The notes below the pieces were generated by a model. The model was given only the letters and a program-made list of their open reading frames with translations, was not told the DNA's origin and did no database searches. This document shows positions 53,708 to 63,361 of a stretch of DNA of 64,000 nt, piece after piece (within the stretch, counting starts at the first letter, position 1; the number at the start of each line of letters is the position of its first letter). The stretch comes from Bacillus proteolyticus (GTDB taxonomy: Bacteria; Bacillota; Bacilli; Bacillales; Bacillaceae_G), in contig NZ_MACH01000116.1 of NCBI RefSeq assembly GCF_001884065.1, forward strand, positions 186,001 through 250,000, given 5' to 3'. Position numbers and translations under genes: made by a program.

Positions 53708-54757
53708 TTACTTTTCAATCTTTAACGTTTGTAAATATGCATTTAATGCATTAATTTGATCATCCGTTAAGTTGCCATATTTACCAGTCATTTTATTACC
53801 TGGCTTCATATTTTCAGGATCTTTGAGCCATTTTTTTAAGTTCTCTTCATTGTTTTCGGCAATACCAGCAACTGTATCGCGATCTGCAAAGTTTGCTAGG
53901 TTCGGTGCGATACGAGCAGAAGGTGGTCTACTATCATTTGATCCAACCGCATGACAACCAATACAGCTTTTATTAAATATTTCTTGACCTTCTTGCGCCT
54001 TTGTAGAAGCTACTTCTTTTTTTCCATCAATCTTCTTCATATCAGCAAGCCATTTTTTGTACTCGCTTTCATCCAGAGCTTTCACTTTGAATTGCATTAA
54101 AGAATGTGATGGGCCACAAAATTCTGTACAAAAACCATTATAAGTGCCCGATTTATCTGCCTTTAACCACATTTTGTTTACATTATCTGTATTTGTATCC
54201 ATTTTCCCAGCTAAAGATGGAACCCAAAACGAATGTTTAATATCGGCACCCTTCAAATTCAAATACACTTTCTTACCTGTGGGGATGACTAAATCTTGAG
54301 AAGTTACTATTTTTTCTGATTTGTAAGAAAATTCCCACCAATAAAGATTCGCTGTTACATCAACAACGATAGTATCTTTATCAATATTCTTTTTCTCCAT
54401 CGCACTTACATCAGCAAGCTTGAATGTATATGTAACAGTCGGAACAGCCAAGATTAACAAAAGAATAATCGGAATAACTGTCCATATAATTTCTAGTTTG
54501 TGATTTCCTTCAACTTGCTCTGGAATATAATCTTCCTCACCCTTTTTTTGTCGGAAACGCACAATTACATATAAGAAAATAATAGTAACTACAAGTACTA
54601 CTCCTATCATGATTGCACTCGCTAGTAAGAGCAAATCATATTGCATTTTTGCTACTTCTCCTTGCGGAATTAAAGTAGATTGAAAGGCTTTACCGCATCC
54701 CCCTAACAGTAAAGCCAGCAGTGAAACGAACGAAAGCAGTCGCCACTGTTTCTTCAT
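53708..54757 (-). CDS. ctaC: Cytochrome c oxidase subunit II with cytochrome c domain
   Basis: Lipoprotein of 349 residues. Signal with lipobox LLGGC, two membrane segments, a CuA domain (FCTEFCGPSHSLMQFKVK), and a C-terminal cytochrome c with SCIGCHAV and Met ligand region PGNKMTGKYG. This fusion defines caa3. ATG at 54757 (MKKQWRLLSF) has SD upstream. LspA encoded in this window would process it. Confidence 0.96.
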   Translation of the reverse strand: MKKQWRLLSFVSLLALLLGGCGKAFQSTLIPQGEVAKMQYDLLLLASAIMIGVVLVVTIIFLYVIVRFRQKKGEEDYIPEQVEGNHKLEIIWTVIPIILLLILAVPTVTYTFKLADVSAMEKKNIDKDTIVVDVTANLYWWEFSYKSEKIVTSQDLVIPTGKKVYLNLKGADIKHSFWVPSLAGKMDTNTDNVNKMWLKADKSGTYNGFCTEFCGPSHSLMQFKVKALDESEYKKWLADMKKIDGKKEVASTKAQEGQEIFNKSCIGCHAVGSNDSRPPSARIAPNLANFADRDTVAGIAENNEENLKKWLKDPENMKPGNKMTGKYGNLTDDQINALNAYLQTLKIEK

Positions 54758-54793
54758 ACAAACAACCCCCACTTTCTTTGTGAATTAGATTGT

Positions 54794-54822
54794 ACTTTAT
54801 AGTTAAGTAAAGTAAATCTCAA
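54794..54822 (-). promoter_or_regulatory. Candidate promoter of ctaCDEFG
   Basis: Minus strand TTGAGA (54822-54817), 17 bases, TAAAGT (54799-54794). It lies in the 93-base gap between ctaB and ctaC. Confidence 0.5.
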
Positions 54823-54850
54823 CGTAAAGAAATCCAATCATGTCGTTGTC

Positions 54851-55774
54851 TTAGAAGAATGTAACTACAATCATTGACACAAATAAGATTGTTAAGTAAT
54901 TCAGGGAATAAACAAACATTTTTACGGACCATTTGATGTCATCTTGCTTACGGAAGCCATAAAACCCTAGTACGATCCATCCGATGTTAAGCAATGTTGC
55001 AATTACCATGAATGTTATTCCAAGCCCACTCATATAAAATGGTAGTGGTAATAAACATACTGTCCAAATCATAATCTGACGTTTCGTAATATCAAATCCC
55101 TGTACAACAGGAAGCATTGGGATTCCTGCATTTCGATATTCATCAACACGTTTCATCGCTAATGCGAGGAAATGTGGGATTTGCCAAATAAACATAATTA
55201 AAAATAACATCCAAGCAATTGGATGATTTAAAGACGGATCAATTGCCGCCCATCCAATTAAAGGTGGAACTGCTCCTGATATACTACCTACAACAGTATT
55301 TAATGTATATTTTCTCTTCGTCCATAACGTATATAAAACAACGTATGTGAAGGCACCAATAAATGAGATGAATACTGCCATTGGTGTAGTAAGTAATAAA
55401 AATGCAAATCCAAGTAGTAAAATTACAAGTCCAAATGCCAGTGCAAATCCAGGTTTATATTTACCTGTTACCGTTGGACGGTTTTTTGTTCTTTCCATTA
55501 ATGGATCGATATCTCGGTCAATGTAGTTATTTAAACAACATACCCCTGCCATAATTAATGCAGAACCAACGATTGTGAAAAACAGCTTATCTAGATGGTC
55601 CATAACACTTAATCCATTAAAATGTAAAGCCAGCCAAAATCCTGTAAATACAGTAAGTGTATTTGAGTTTACAATCCCCATTTTAACGAGTGCTGATAAA
55701 TCTTGTAACCGAGTTGTTTCCGGTACACTTGAAACAGCTGACTCATCATGCAGCTCACTTGTTGCATGGTTCAT
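54851..55774 (-). CDS. ctaB: Heme O synthase (protoheme IX farnesyltransferase)
   Basis: UbiA-family prenyltransferase, 307 residues, about eight membrane segments. The first Asp-rich motif [19 protein letters not shown] near residue 85 is diagnostic. Makes heme O, the substrate of CtaA encoded divergently. Start ATG at 55774 after AGAGGGGG. Confidence 0.96.
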   Translation of the reverse strand: MNHATSELHDESAVSSVPETTRLQDLSALVKMGIVNSNTLTVFTGFWLALHFNGLSVMDHLDKLFFTIVGSALIMAGVCCLNNYIDRDIDPLMERTKNRPTVTGKYKPGFALAFGLVILLLGFAFLLLTTPMAVFISFIGAFTYVVLYTLWTKRKYTLNTVVGSISGAVPPLIGWAAIDPSLNHPIAWMLFLIMFIWQIPHFLALAMKRVDEYRNAGIPMLPVVQGFDITKRQIMIWTVCLLPLPFYMSGLGITFMVIATLLNIGWIVLGFYGFRKQDDIKWSVKMFVYSLNYLTILFVSMIVVTFF

Positions 55775-56270
55775 CACTTTAACCCCCTCTTAAACCTATC
55801 ATCTTTCTTAGCTTTTATTTCATATGAAATATTTCGCTTTATATAGCAATATTATTACAGTAGAAATATTGTTAACCCATTCTACTACTAATCTACGCCC
55901 ATACTCCAATATATTAAATCATATTTCCCGAACTTTTTGTGAAAAAAACATGAACTTTTTGTGTCGAACATTAAAAAACTTTATTCTACTCTATCCTTAT
56001 CATAACACGATGTTATCTTCTATAATAAACTATTTTGTCATATTTAGCATATATTCTCCCTATTTCTTTTTAAAATCGCCTTATTTTCACCTAAAATATG
56101 TATGTTAATTCCCATTTTTTCCTTCGCGATACGTACATTGCCCTCACCCTTCATTTCTTTGCTATTTTATTATTTTTTATATATCATAGGACTGTAGCAC
56201 GTTTTATTCTATACATAATGGAATGAAAATATTTCGCAATAACTTCATAGCAGAAAGATGGTGAAAGAGA
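55775..56270. promoter_or_regulatory. ctaB-ctaA divergent control region with ResD-like repeats
   Basis: 496 AT-rich bases with no credible gene. GAACTTTTTGTG occurs twice as a direct repeat (55930-55941 and 55952-55963), 22 bases apart. TTTTTGTGAA fits the ResD-type TTTGTGAAT site, and ResD is known to control cta genes in B. subtilis. Promoter hexamers for ctaA and ctaB are not clear. Confidence 0.5.
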
Positions 56271-57212
56271 TTGCAACGCTTTATTAAATGGTTAGCAGTC
56301 ATTACAAGTCTCGATTTACTAATAGTTTTACTAGGAGGCGCTTTAGTTACAAAAACAGGGTCTGGCCAAGGATGCGGTAAATCATGGCCACTTTGTAACG
56401 GTGAATTGATTCCATCTAATTTATCAATGGAAACTATTATTGAGCTAAGTCACCGCCTTACATCAGGATCGGCAGGAATCCTTGTTACTCTTCTTTGTAT
56501 TTTGTCCTGGAAATATTATAAACATGTGCGCGAAACAAAGACGTTAGCAATTTTATCCTTCGTATTTTTAGTAGCCCAAGCATTAATGGGAGCGGCGGCA
56601 GTTGTTTGGGGACAAATGCCTGCTGTATTAGCTATTCACTTTGGTATTTCCTTAATTTCATTTGCTTCTGTTATCTTGTTAACGTGTCTTATTTTTGAAA
56701 TTGATCAAAAATTCGATGCACGTTCTCTTATTATGGACAAAAAAATGAAATTTCATATTTACGGTGTAACAATTTACAGTTATATCGTTGTCTACACAGG
56801 AGCTCTAGTACGTCACGAACGAGCGAGCTTAGCCTGTCCAGACTTCCCTTTATGTAGCAAAAATAGACCTATGCCAACTCAACTACATGAGTGGGTTCAA
56901 ATGGGACATAGAGTTGCAGCGATGTTAATTTTCGCTTGGATACTATATGCGATGATTATCGCTATTCGCCATTACAAACAGCAACGTGTAGTATACTGGG
57001 GATGGATTATTTCATTTATCCTTGTTACACTTCAAGCTGTAGTGGGAGTTTTAGTCGTATTTACAAATGCTAGTTTATCAATGGCATTATTACATTCTCT
57101 CTTCATTTCTTGCTTGTTTGCTGTACTGTGCTATTTAGTTATGTTAGGTACAAGAAGTACGGTCAATGCAAAAGAAGCTGAATTGAATTCTAAGCAAAAT
57201 AAAACAAAGTAA
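56271..57212 (+). CDS. ctaA: Heme A synthase
   Basis: Converts heme O to heme A, 313 residues, eight membrane segments. Cys pair in [11 protein letters not shown] (residues 35-43) and CPDFPLC near 195; heme ligands in ELSHRLTSG near 63 and MGHRVAAM near 220. TTG start at 56271 agrees with family length. Divergent from ctaB, as in B. subtilis. Confidence 0.95.
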   Translation: MQRFIKWLAVITSLDLLIVLLGGALVTKTGSGQGCGKSWPLCNGELIPSNLSMETIIELSHRLTSGSAGILVTLLCILSWKYYKHVRETKTLAILSFVFLVAQALMGAAAVVWGQMPAVLAIHFGISLISFASVILLTCLIFEIDQKFDARSLIMDKKMKFHIYGVTIYSYIVVYTGALVRHERASLACPDFPLCSKNRPMPTQLHEWVQMGHRVAAMLIFAWILYAMIIAIRHYKQQRVVYWGWIISFILVTLQAVVGVLVVFTNASLSMALLHSLFISCLFAVLCYLVMLGTRSTVNAKEAELNSKQNKTK

Positions 57213-57215
57213 AAC

Positions 57216-57290
57216 TTTAATCCCTTGCCAATTCGGCAAGGGATTATTTATACTAAAAAAAGAGCTGCTTTCACACAGCTCTTTTCTTTA
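57216..57290. terminator. Terminators of ctaA and pyc
   Basis: Plus-strand hairpin AATCCCTTGCC / GGCAAGGGATT (about 57219-57245) ends ctaA. A second hairpin AAAAGAGCTG / CAGCTCTTTT (about 57257-57285) ends pyc on the minus strand. Confidence 0.85.
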
Positions 57291-57292
57291 TT

Positions 57293-60200
57293 TTAGTGAT
57301 CTAACTCAATGAGTAAGTCACCCGTTTGAATTGCATCACCATCATTAACATATACCTTCTTCACTTTACCATTGAACGGCGCTTGAACTGTCGTTTCCAT
57401 TTTCATCGCTTCTGTAATTGCCATAGACTCGCCTTTTTTCACTTCATCGCCTTCTTTTACAACTACTTTAATAACTGTTCCTGGCATTGTTGCACTAATA
57501 TGGTTTGGATTTTCACGATTCCCTTTCACACGTTGTGCAACTGTTGCTTTTACACTTTCGTCTTTCACAACAATCTCACGTGGTTGACCGTTAAACTCCA
57601 AGTAAAGTACACGGTTTCCATCTGGCTGAGGCTCCCCGATTGATACTAGTTTAACCATCAATGTTTTACCTTGTTCGATTTCCACATCGATTTCTTCACC
57701 TAGTCTCATTCCATAGAAGAATGTCGGTGTATCAAGCACAGATACGTTTCCATAAAGCTCAGCAACTTTTTCGTAGTCCATAAATACTTTTGGATACAAC
57801 GCATATGCGACTACATCAAAAATCGTCACTTCGCGTCCAAGTTTATGGAATAACTCTTCTTGTAAAGCATCGAAATCTACTGGCTCTAATAATTCACCTG
57901 GTCTTACTGTTAATGGCTCTTTCCCTTTTAGAATTATTTCTTGTAATTTTTTCGGGAAACCACCATATGGTTGTCCTAAATCTCCCGAGAACATTTCAAC
58001 AACAGATCCTGGGAAGTCCATAGAATGTCCACGCTCTAAAATATCTTGTTCTGTTAAGTGATTTTGAACCATAAATAATGCCATATCACCGACAACTTTA
58101 GATGATGGTGTTACTTTTACAATATCACCAAACATATCATTAACACGGCGATACATCACTTTAACTTCATCAAAGCGATCTCCTAAACCAACCGCTTTCG
58201 CTTGTTGTTGTAAATTACTATACTGTCCGCCTGGCATTTCGTGCATATATACCTCTGTGTGAGGTGCATTCATACCACTTTCAAACGGCGCGTAGTATTT
58301 ACGTACATCTTCCCAGTAATGAGATAGTTTTTCTAATGAATCTATATTAACGTCTGGCTGTCTTTCGTTTCCGCCTAACGCATAGTATAGCGTGTTCGCA
58401 CTTGGTTGTGACGTTTGACCAGCCATAGAACTTACTGCTACATCGACAATGTCAACACCTGCTTCAATTGCCTTCGTATACGTTAAAATACCATTTCCGC
58501 TCGTATCGTGTGTGTGCAGGTGAATCGGAATCGATACCGTCTCTTTTAATGCTGAAACTAGATCATATGCTGCATTTGGTTTTAGTAAGCCCGCCATATC
58601 TTTAATTCCTAAAATGTGAGCTCCTGATGCTTCTAACTCTTTTGCTAAGTTTTTATAGTAATTTAAATCATATTTACTACGTAACGGATCATGAATATCT
58701 CCTGTGTAACACATTGTCGCTTCTGCAATTTTACCAGTATCTCGTACAGCATCAATCGCAACTCTCATACCTTCTACCCAGTTTAAGCTATCAAAAATAC
58801 GGAAGACATCAATTCCAGCTTGAGCAGAACACTCCACAAATTTTTGAATTAAATTATCTGGATAGTTTTTGTAACCTACTGCGTTTGAAGAGCGAAGTAA
58901 CATTTGGAATAAAACGTTTGGCATTTTTTCACGAAGATCTAGTAATCGTTCCCATGGATCTTCTTTCAAGAAACGATATGCAACATCAAACGTTGCACCA
59001 CCCCACATTTCCGCTGAGAATAAGTTTGGTAACATTCTCGCTGTCGGCTCTGCAATGTGATGTAAATCTTTTGTACGAACACGAGTTGCAAGTAATGACT
59101 GATGTGCATCACGGAATGTTGTATCAGTTAAAAGTACACGCTTTTGATCTTGTACCCACTTTACTAATCCATCCGCCCCACGCTCATCCAAAATTTGTTT
59201 CGTTCCATTTTGGATTGGCTCTGAGTGTATCACATTTGGTATACGAGCATCTGGGAAAATTGGTTTCTCTTTTTTCCCTACTCCTGGGAAGCCATTTACT
59301 GTTACTGTACCAATATAATTTAACATTTTTGTTCCGCGGTCTTTACGTTTCGGGAACAAGAATAGTTCAGGTGAAGCGTCAATAAATGAAGTGTCATATT
59401 CCCCTGATAAGAAGTTTTTATGTTTTACTACATTCTCTAGGAATGGAATATTGGTTTTAATACCACGAATACGGAATTCTTTTAAGTTACGTTCCATTTT
59501 TGCAGCGGCTTGTTCAAAAGTAAGTGCCCAAGTAGTAACTTTTACAAGTAAAGAATCGTAGTACGGTGTAATAACTGCACCTTGGAAACTATTACCTGTA
59601 TCAAGACGAACACCAAAACCACCGCCTGATCGGTACGCCATAATTTTCCCTGTATCCGGCATGAAATTATTTAGTGGGTCTTCAGTCGTTACACGAGATT
59701 GGATTGCAAATCCATGCACAACCACTTCCTCTTGCTTAGGAACACCTACCATTTTACTATGTAATGCATGTCCATCAGCTATTAATATTTGTGATTGAAC
59801 GATATCCACTCCTGTGATCATTTCTGTAATTGTATGTTCAACTTGAACACGTGGGTTTACTTCAATGAAGTAAAACTCATCACCTTTTACAAGGAATTCT
59901 ACCGTTCCTGCGTTTAAATAGTTTACATTTTTCGTTAACTTAACAGCAGCATCACAAATACGTTGACGCAAATCATCTGAAAGCGATACACTCGGTGCGA
60001 TTTCGACAACTTTTTGATGGCGACGTTGCACCGAACAGTCACGTTCGAATAAGTGAACAACATTGCCTTCTTCATCTGCTAAAATTTGTACTTCTATATG
60101 TTTAGGTTTTTCAACGAATTTTTCAACGTATACTTCATCATTACCAAAGGCCGCTTTTGCTTCTGATTTCGCGCGATTATACGATTCTCTTAATTCTTCA

Positions 60201-60739
60201 CTAGCTCGTACTATACGCATACCTCGACCGCCACCACCAAGGGACGCTTTAATAATAATCGGGTAATCATACTTTTCAGCAAATTCTGCGACTTCTTCTA
60301 ATGAATTTACTGGACCATCACTACCAGGAATAACTGGAATTTGTGCTAACTGCGCTTGTGTTCTTGCTTTAACTTTATCTCCAAACATATCTAAATGCTT
60401 ACTTTTTGGACCAATAAAGATAATTCCTTCTTCTTCACAACGTTTTGCGAATTGAATATTTTCTGACAAGAAACCATATCCAGGGTGGATTGCATCTACA
60501 TGATTACTTTTCGCAATCTCAATAATGCCTTCAATATCTAGATAAGCATCAATTGGTTTTTTCCCTTCCCCAACTAAATAGGACTCATCGGCTTTATAGC
60601 GATGATAAGAACCGCTATCCTCTTTCGAATAAATTGCAACTGTGTTTAATCCAAGTTCTGAACATGCTCGGAACACACGAATTGCTATCTCTCCACGGTT
60701 AGCTACCAATACTTTTTGAATACGTTGCAGCTTTGTCAT
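57293..60739 (-). CDS. pyc: Pyruvate carboxylase
   Basis: Biotin enzyme that refills oxaloacetate, 1148 residues. Order: biotin carboxylase domain (residues 6-460; ATP loop KASLGGGGRGMRIV, QVEHTITEMITGVDIV), carboxyltransferase domain (about 530-800; TTFRDAHQSLLATR, AEMWGGATFDVA), and the C-terminal biotinyl domain with ITEAMKMETT. ATG follows GGGGG. It lies next to ftsW, as pycA does in B. subtilis. Confidence 0.98.
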   Translation of the reverse strand: MTKLQRIQKVLVANRGEIAIRVFRACSELGLNTVAIYSKEDSGSYHRYKADESYLVGEGKKPIDAYLDIEGIIEIAKSNHVDAIHPGYGFLSENIQFAKRCEEEGIIFIGPKSKHLDMFGDKVKARTQAQLAQIPVIPGSDGPVNSLEEVAEFAEKYDYPIIIKASLGGGGRGMRIVRASEELRESYNRAKSEAKAAFGNDEVYVEKFVEKPKHIEVQILADEEGNVVHLFERDCSVQRRHQKVVEIAPSVSLSDDLRQRICDAAVKLTKNVNYLNAGTVEFLVKGDEFYFIEVNPRVQVEHTITEMITGVDIVQSQILIADGHALHSKMVGVPKQEEVVVHGFAIQSRVTTEDPLNNFMPDTGKIMAYRSGGGFGVRLDTGNSFQGAVITPYYDSLLVKVTTWALTFEQAAAKMERNLKEFRIRGIKTNIPFLENVVKHKNFLSGEYDTSFIDASPELFLFPKRKDRGTKMLNYIGTVTVNGFPGVGKKEKPIFPDARIPNVIHSEPIQNGTKQILDERGADGLVKWVQDQKRVLLTDTTFRDAHQSLLATRVRTKDLHHIAEPTARMLPNLFSAEMWGGATFDVAYRFLKEDPWERLLDLREKMPNVLFQMLLRSSNAVGYKNYPDNLIQKFVECSAQAGIDVFRIFDSLNWVEGMRVAIDAVRDTGKIAEATMCYTGDIHDPLRSKYDLNYYKNLAKELEASGAHILGIKDMAGLLKPNAAYDLVSALKETVSIPIHLHTHDTSGNGILTYTKAIEAGVDIVDVAVSSMAGQTSQPSANTLYYALGGNERQPDVNIDSLEKLSHYWEDVRKYYAPFESGMNAPHTEVYMHEMPGGQYSNLQQQAKAVGLGDRFDEVKVMYRRVNDMFGDIVKVTPSSKVVGDMALFMVQNHLTEQDILERGHSMDFPGSVVEMFSGDLGQPYGGFPKKLQEIILKGKEPLTVRPGELLEPVDFDALQEELFHKLGREVTIFDVVAYALYPKVFMDYEKVAELYGNVSVLDTPTFFYGMRLGEEIDVEIEQGKTLMVKLVSIGEPQPDGNRVLYLEFNGQPREIVVKDESVKATVAQRVKGNRENPNHISATMPGTVIKVVVKEGDEVKKGESMAITEAMKMETTVQAPFNGKVKKVYVNDGDAIQTGDLLIELDH

Positions 60740-60918
60740 GATTTTCCCCCTCTATTTTCCTACCACTCTAGAGATAAAATACATACACACTCTAAAGAGC
60801 GTGAAGTTCTTCACTTTCCACATTATATTATACTTAGAAAGCTTCACTTTATTTTTATCCATCATACCTTATTTTTCAACAAATGATAAGTTTTCTGATC
60901 AATTTGTTTCACAAAAAC

Positions 60919-60948
60919 AGTATAGCATACCTCTTCCTTTTCTAACAA
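60919..60948 (-). promoter_or_regulatory. Candidate promoter of pyc
   Basis: Minus strand TTGTTA (60948-60943), 18 bases, TATACT (60924-60919) with an upstream TGC extension. The start lies about 170 bases before the ATG. Confidence 0.6.
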
Positions 60949-60956
60949 CCTTATTG

Positions 60957-61021
60957 TATATCACATTAATTTTAATGTGATATATTTTTAATCAATATAA
61001 CAAAATAGTATATCACATTAA
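60957..61021. repeat. Palindrome plus third copy of TATATCACATTAA
   Basis: TATATCACATTAA (60957-60969), its inverse (60972-60984), and a further direct copy (61009-61021). The first two form a 28-base perfect palindrome; the second and third can form an alternative hairpin with a 24-base loop. It lies just upstream of the pyc promoter. Confidence 0.8.
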
Positions 61022-61035
61022 AGTGAACGAAATAA

Positions 61036-61074
61036 AAAGCACACTGAGTTCTTCATCCCAGTGTGCTTTTTATT
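61036..61074 (-). terminator. Terminator after ftsW
   Basis: AAAGCACACTG / CAGTGTGCTTT (about 61037-61047, 61060-61070) with a 12-base loop, followed on the minus strand by TTATTTCG. Overlaps the ftsW stop. Confidence 0.8.
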
Positions 61075-62248
61075 TTACAACAACAAGATGCGGTCCACCT
61101 TGTTCTCTTTCTTTAGTCATTTCGTTTTGTTGTTTCTCTTGTCGTTTTACATGACTAGCAATATTTAACAGTATACCCATTGCAAGCAGATTAGCTAATA
61201 AAGAACTACCACCATAACTTACAAACGGTAATGGTACCCCTGTAAGTGGTATTAACCCAGACATACCACCGACATTAATAAAAGTTTGAACTCCAAACAA
61301 ACTTGCAATTCCAATTGCAATTAAACTTCCAAACGGATCTTTACACTTTTGTGCAATTCTAAATGAACGAATAATAATGAGTAGTAAACAGATTAAAATG
61401 ACAGCTATACCTATAAAACCAAGCTCTTCAGATATAATTGCCATAATAAAATCTGTTTGCGGTTCTGGTAAGTATCCATATTTTTGTACACTATTTCCTA
61501 ATCCTCGACCATTTAGCCCTCCTGAAGCAATTCCAATAAAAGAATTTATTAATTGGAACCCATCATTCTGAGGATCGTTAAATGGATCAAGAAAAACTGA
61601 AAAGCGAGCTTTTTGGTACGGACTTAACATATAATTCCCAATAAAATATAGCGCTGGAATCCATATTATAGACGTTAAGAGGAATCGCTTTATACTTAAA
61701 TTAACATTAATTCCCGAGCAAAAGAACATAATCAGTACAGTTCCACCTATTAGTATATCAGTCCCTAAATCATTTTGAAGTAAAATTAACCCCATCGCTC
61801 CACCGACAACAGCTAGAGGAGGAATTATCCCTTGTACAAAAGCTGTTTGCGTTTCTTGTTTCTTAGCAAAAAAGTTTGCTAACGTAATAATAACCGTTAT
61901 TTTCACAAACTCAGCTGGTTGTATACCTAATATCCATCCTTTTGCACCATTTACGTCCTTACCGAAAATCAAGGCTGCTAATAATAGACCAATACTCCCT
62001 ATTCCCATTGCAATCAAAGCTATTCGCTTTCTCCACAACTTATAAGGAATAGAAACGATAATCGCTAACATTATCGTTCCAATAGCTAGAGCAATTAATT
62101 GTTTTTTAAAAAAGTAATTTGCTGGCCAGTTATGCCTCGAAATCGCAACAATGGAACTAGAACTATATACCATTATAACTCCCAGCACACATAAGATAAC
62201 AAGAGGAAGTAACAATGAATAATCCATTGATTTCCATACTTTTTTCAT
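61070..62248 (-). CDS. ftsW: SEDS septal peptidoglycan polymerase FtsW
   Basis: 392-residue polytopic SEDS protein, homologous along its length to SpoVE. Landmarks IQPAEFVKITVIITLANFF near residue 110, YLPEPQTDFIMAIISEELG near 265 and PLPFVSYGGSSLLANL near 345. The soluble tail (KRQEKQQNEMTKEREQGG) is longer than in SpoVE. Location by pyc matches B. subtilis ftsW (ylaO). It is the vegetative partner of PBP2B. Confidence 0.95.
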   Translation of the reverse strand: MKKVWKSMDYSLLLPLVILCVLGVIMVYSSSSIVAISRHNWPANYFFKKQLIALAIGTIMLAIIVSIPYKLWRKRIALIAMGIGSIGLLLAALIFGKDVNGAKGWILGIQPAEFVKITVIITLANFFAKKQETQTAFVQGIIPPLAVVGGAMGLILLQNDLGTDILIGGTVLIMFFCSGINVNLSIKRFLLTSIIWIPALYFIGNYMLSPYQKARFSVFLDPFNDPQNDGFQLINSFIGIASGGLNGRGLGNSVQKYGYLPEPQTDFIMAIISEELGFIGIAVILICLLLIIIRSFRIAQKCKDPFGSLIAIGIASLFGVQTFINVGGMSGLIPLTGVPLPFVSYGGSSLLANLLAMGILLNIASHVKRQEKQQNEMTKEREQGGPHLVVVK

Positions 62249-62328
62249 TTCATTTCCTCTTTCTGTTTCAATTTAATTATTGTTGTATTCCATATGTATA
62301 TAGGTTCTTCCTGCTTTATTATACAAAT

Positions 62329-62358
62329 AAAAAGCCCAAACTATTTCAGTTTGAGCCC
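62329..62358 (-). terminator. Terminator after ylaN
   Basis: Minus strand GCTCAAACT / AGTTTGGGC with loop GAAAT, then TTTTTATTT (about 62331-62356). Confidence 0.75.
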
Positions 62359-62373
62359 CCCTATTTGAACCCG

Positions 62374-62661
62374 TTATTGTTGTTTGTTTGTAAATGCTTC
62401 ATGAAGTGCAGATAACTCACGTTCGAGCTCTCCTAACATTGCTTTCCCTTGTTCTTCTGCAATAAGACCAAGGCGAACTGCAAAATCGACCTCGCGGGAT
62501 AGTCCAAACATTTGTGTGTCTAACACTTCTTCATATAATGGACATTGCGGCATTGTAAGATTGTCCATTTGCACCTTAATAAGTCTTAAGATTTTCTCCG
62601 CATCCGCTTGTAGAAGGGCTAGTGCCTTTTCCTGATGATTTGATACTGTCTCAGACGCCAA
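62374..62661 (-). CDS. ylaN: YlaN-family protein (DUF1507)
   Basis: 95-residue helical protein ([22 protein letters not shown]). The UPF0358/YlaN family is essential in some Firmicutes unless iron is supplied, and has been tied to Fur and iron sensing. Next to ftsW as in B. subtilis. The ribosome site GGAGGG precedes the ATG. Confidence 0.93.
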   Translation of the reverse strand: MASETVSNHQEKALALLQADAEKILRLIKVQMDNLTMPQCPLYEEVLDTQMFGLSREVDFAVRLGLIAEEQGKAMLGELERELSALHEAFTNKQQ

Positions 62662-62746
62662 ATTGATTCCCTCCGTTTCCGTCCTACTCTCACCTATCTA
62701 TTAATATTAGCGATAGTTTTAATAAATTGCAATAGAAACATTTTTT

Positions 62747-62775
62747 GTGACAACAGTGTCTAATACTATTATACT
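62747..62775 (+). promoter_or_regulatory. Promoter of ylaL
   Basis: GTGACA (62747-62752), 17 bases, TATACT (62770-62775). The start lies about 30 bases before the ATG. Confidence 0.6.
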
Positions 62776-62811
62776 GAAAAGTGGGAGTATAACACAAATG
62801 GGGGAACAACA

Positions 62812-63309
62812 ATGAGCGAAATTTTATTTATTAATGGAAAAGTACGTTTTCCAATCACTATCGATCCAACTGTTTGGATTTTTGATGATCGAAAATTAGA
62901 TTTGACAACTTACTTTGATGAAACTAGAGAAGAATCATCCGAATTAGAAACATACTTAAAACATACTTCAGAGCATTGGGATCGCGAAATCCGTGATGGC
63001 GCTGCCTTCCCGCCAATCCAACAAAGCGTAAAGAAATATAAAAAAGAACAGCTTATTAACGGAACATTTGGTATACCACTTCAGCCATTTCTTAAAAATG
63101 CTGAAATTTTAGAAGGTGCTACTCAAGTCGAAATTGAAACCACAGACAATTCGATTACACTCCCGTTAGAAACAGCCAATCAAGCAATTCTCGGTTTTTC
63201 AAAAGAAGGTAAACCATTAAGAGAAGACGGACCTGTTCATCTATATTTCCACGATGGATCTAATAAACAAAATCCGATTCGTAACATCCGTAAATTCACA
63301 ATCATTTAA
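62812..63309 (+). CDS. ylaL: YlaL-like conserved hypothetical protein
   Basis: 165-residue soluble protein, MSEILFINGKVRFPITIDPTVWIFDDRK. Homologues are sometimes labelled peptidyl-prolyl isomerase, but I see no domain that supports it. The middle is Lys/Glu-rich and the end beta-rich. Position between phoH and ylaN matches ylaL. AATGGGGGAAC precedes the ATG. Confidence 0.75.
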   Translation: MSEILFINGKVRFPITIDPTVWIFDDRKLDLTTYFDETREESSELETYLKHTSEHWDREIRDGAAFPPIQQSVKKYKKEQLINGTFGIPLQPFLKNAEILEGATQVEIETTDNSITLPLETANQAILGFSKEGKPLREDGPVHLYFHDGSNKQNPIRNIRKFTII

Positions 63310-63326
63310 ATTGTATAATTAAAAGA

Positions 63327-63361
63327 CAAAAAAGGAGTGAGCTGAAGCTCACTCCTTTTTA
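63327..63361. terminator. Bidirectional terminator ylaL/phoH
   Basis: AAAAGGAGTGAGCT / AGCTCACTCCTTTT around GA (about 63330-63359), with A and T tracts on both sides. Confidence 0.9.

Larger units (their letters stand above)
60740..61069 (-). other. pyc upstream region
   Basis: 330 bases with a pyc promoter, a 28-base palindrome with a further copy of its arm, and the ftsW terminator. No ORF with a fitting ribosome site. Confidence 0.7.

Noticed and set aside
55824-56108. Hydrophobic plus-strand ORF in the ctaB-ctaA gap
   Set aside because: Codon pattern is that of AT-rich non-coding DNA, with no SD and no recognisable family.
58627-59385. 252-residue plus-strand ORF inside pyc
   Set aside because: Antisense shadow of a clear coding gene; Leu/His-rich composition and no ribosome site or family resemblance.
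60957-60984. CRP/FNR-type site upstream of pyc
   Set aside because: Such sites read TGTGA...TCACA; here the order is TCACA...TGTGA, so the match is in the wrong orientation.
61070-62248. This SEDS gene as rodA or a second spoVE
   Set aside because: The position between ylaN and pyc and the long polar tail fit ftsW; RodA is usually placed elsewhere.
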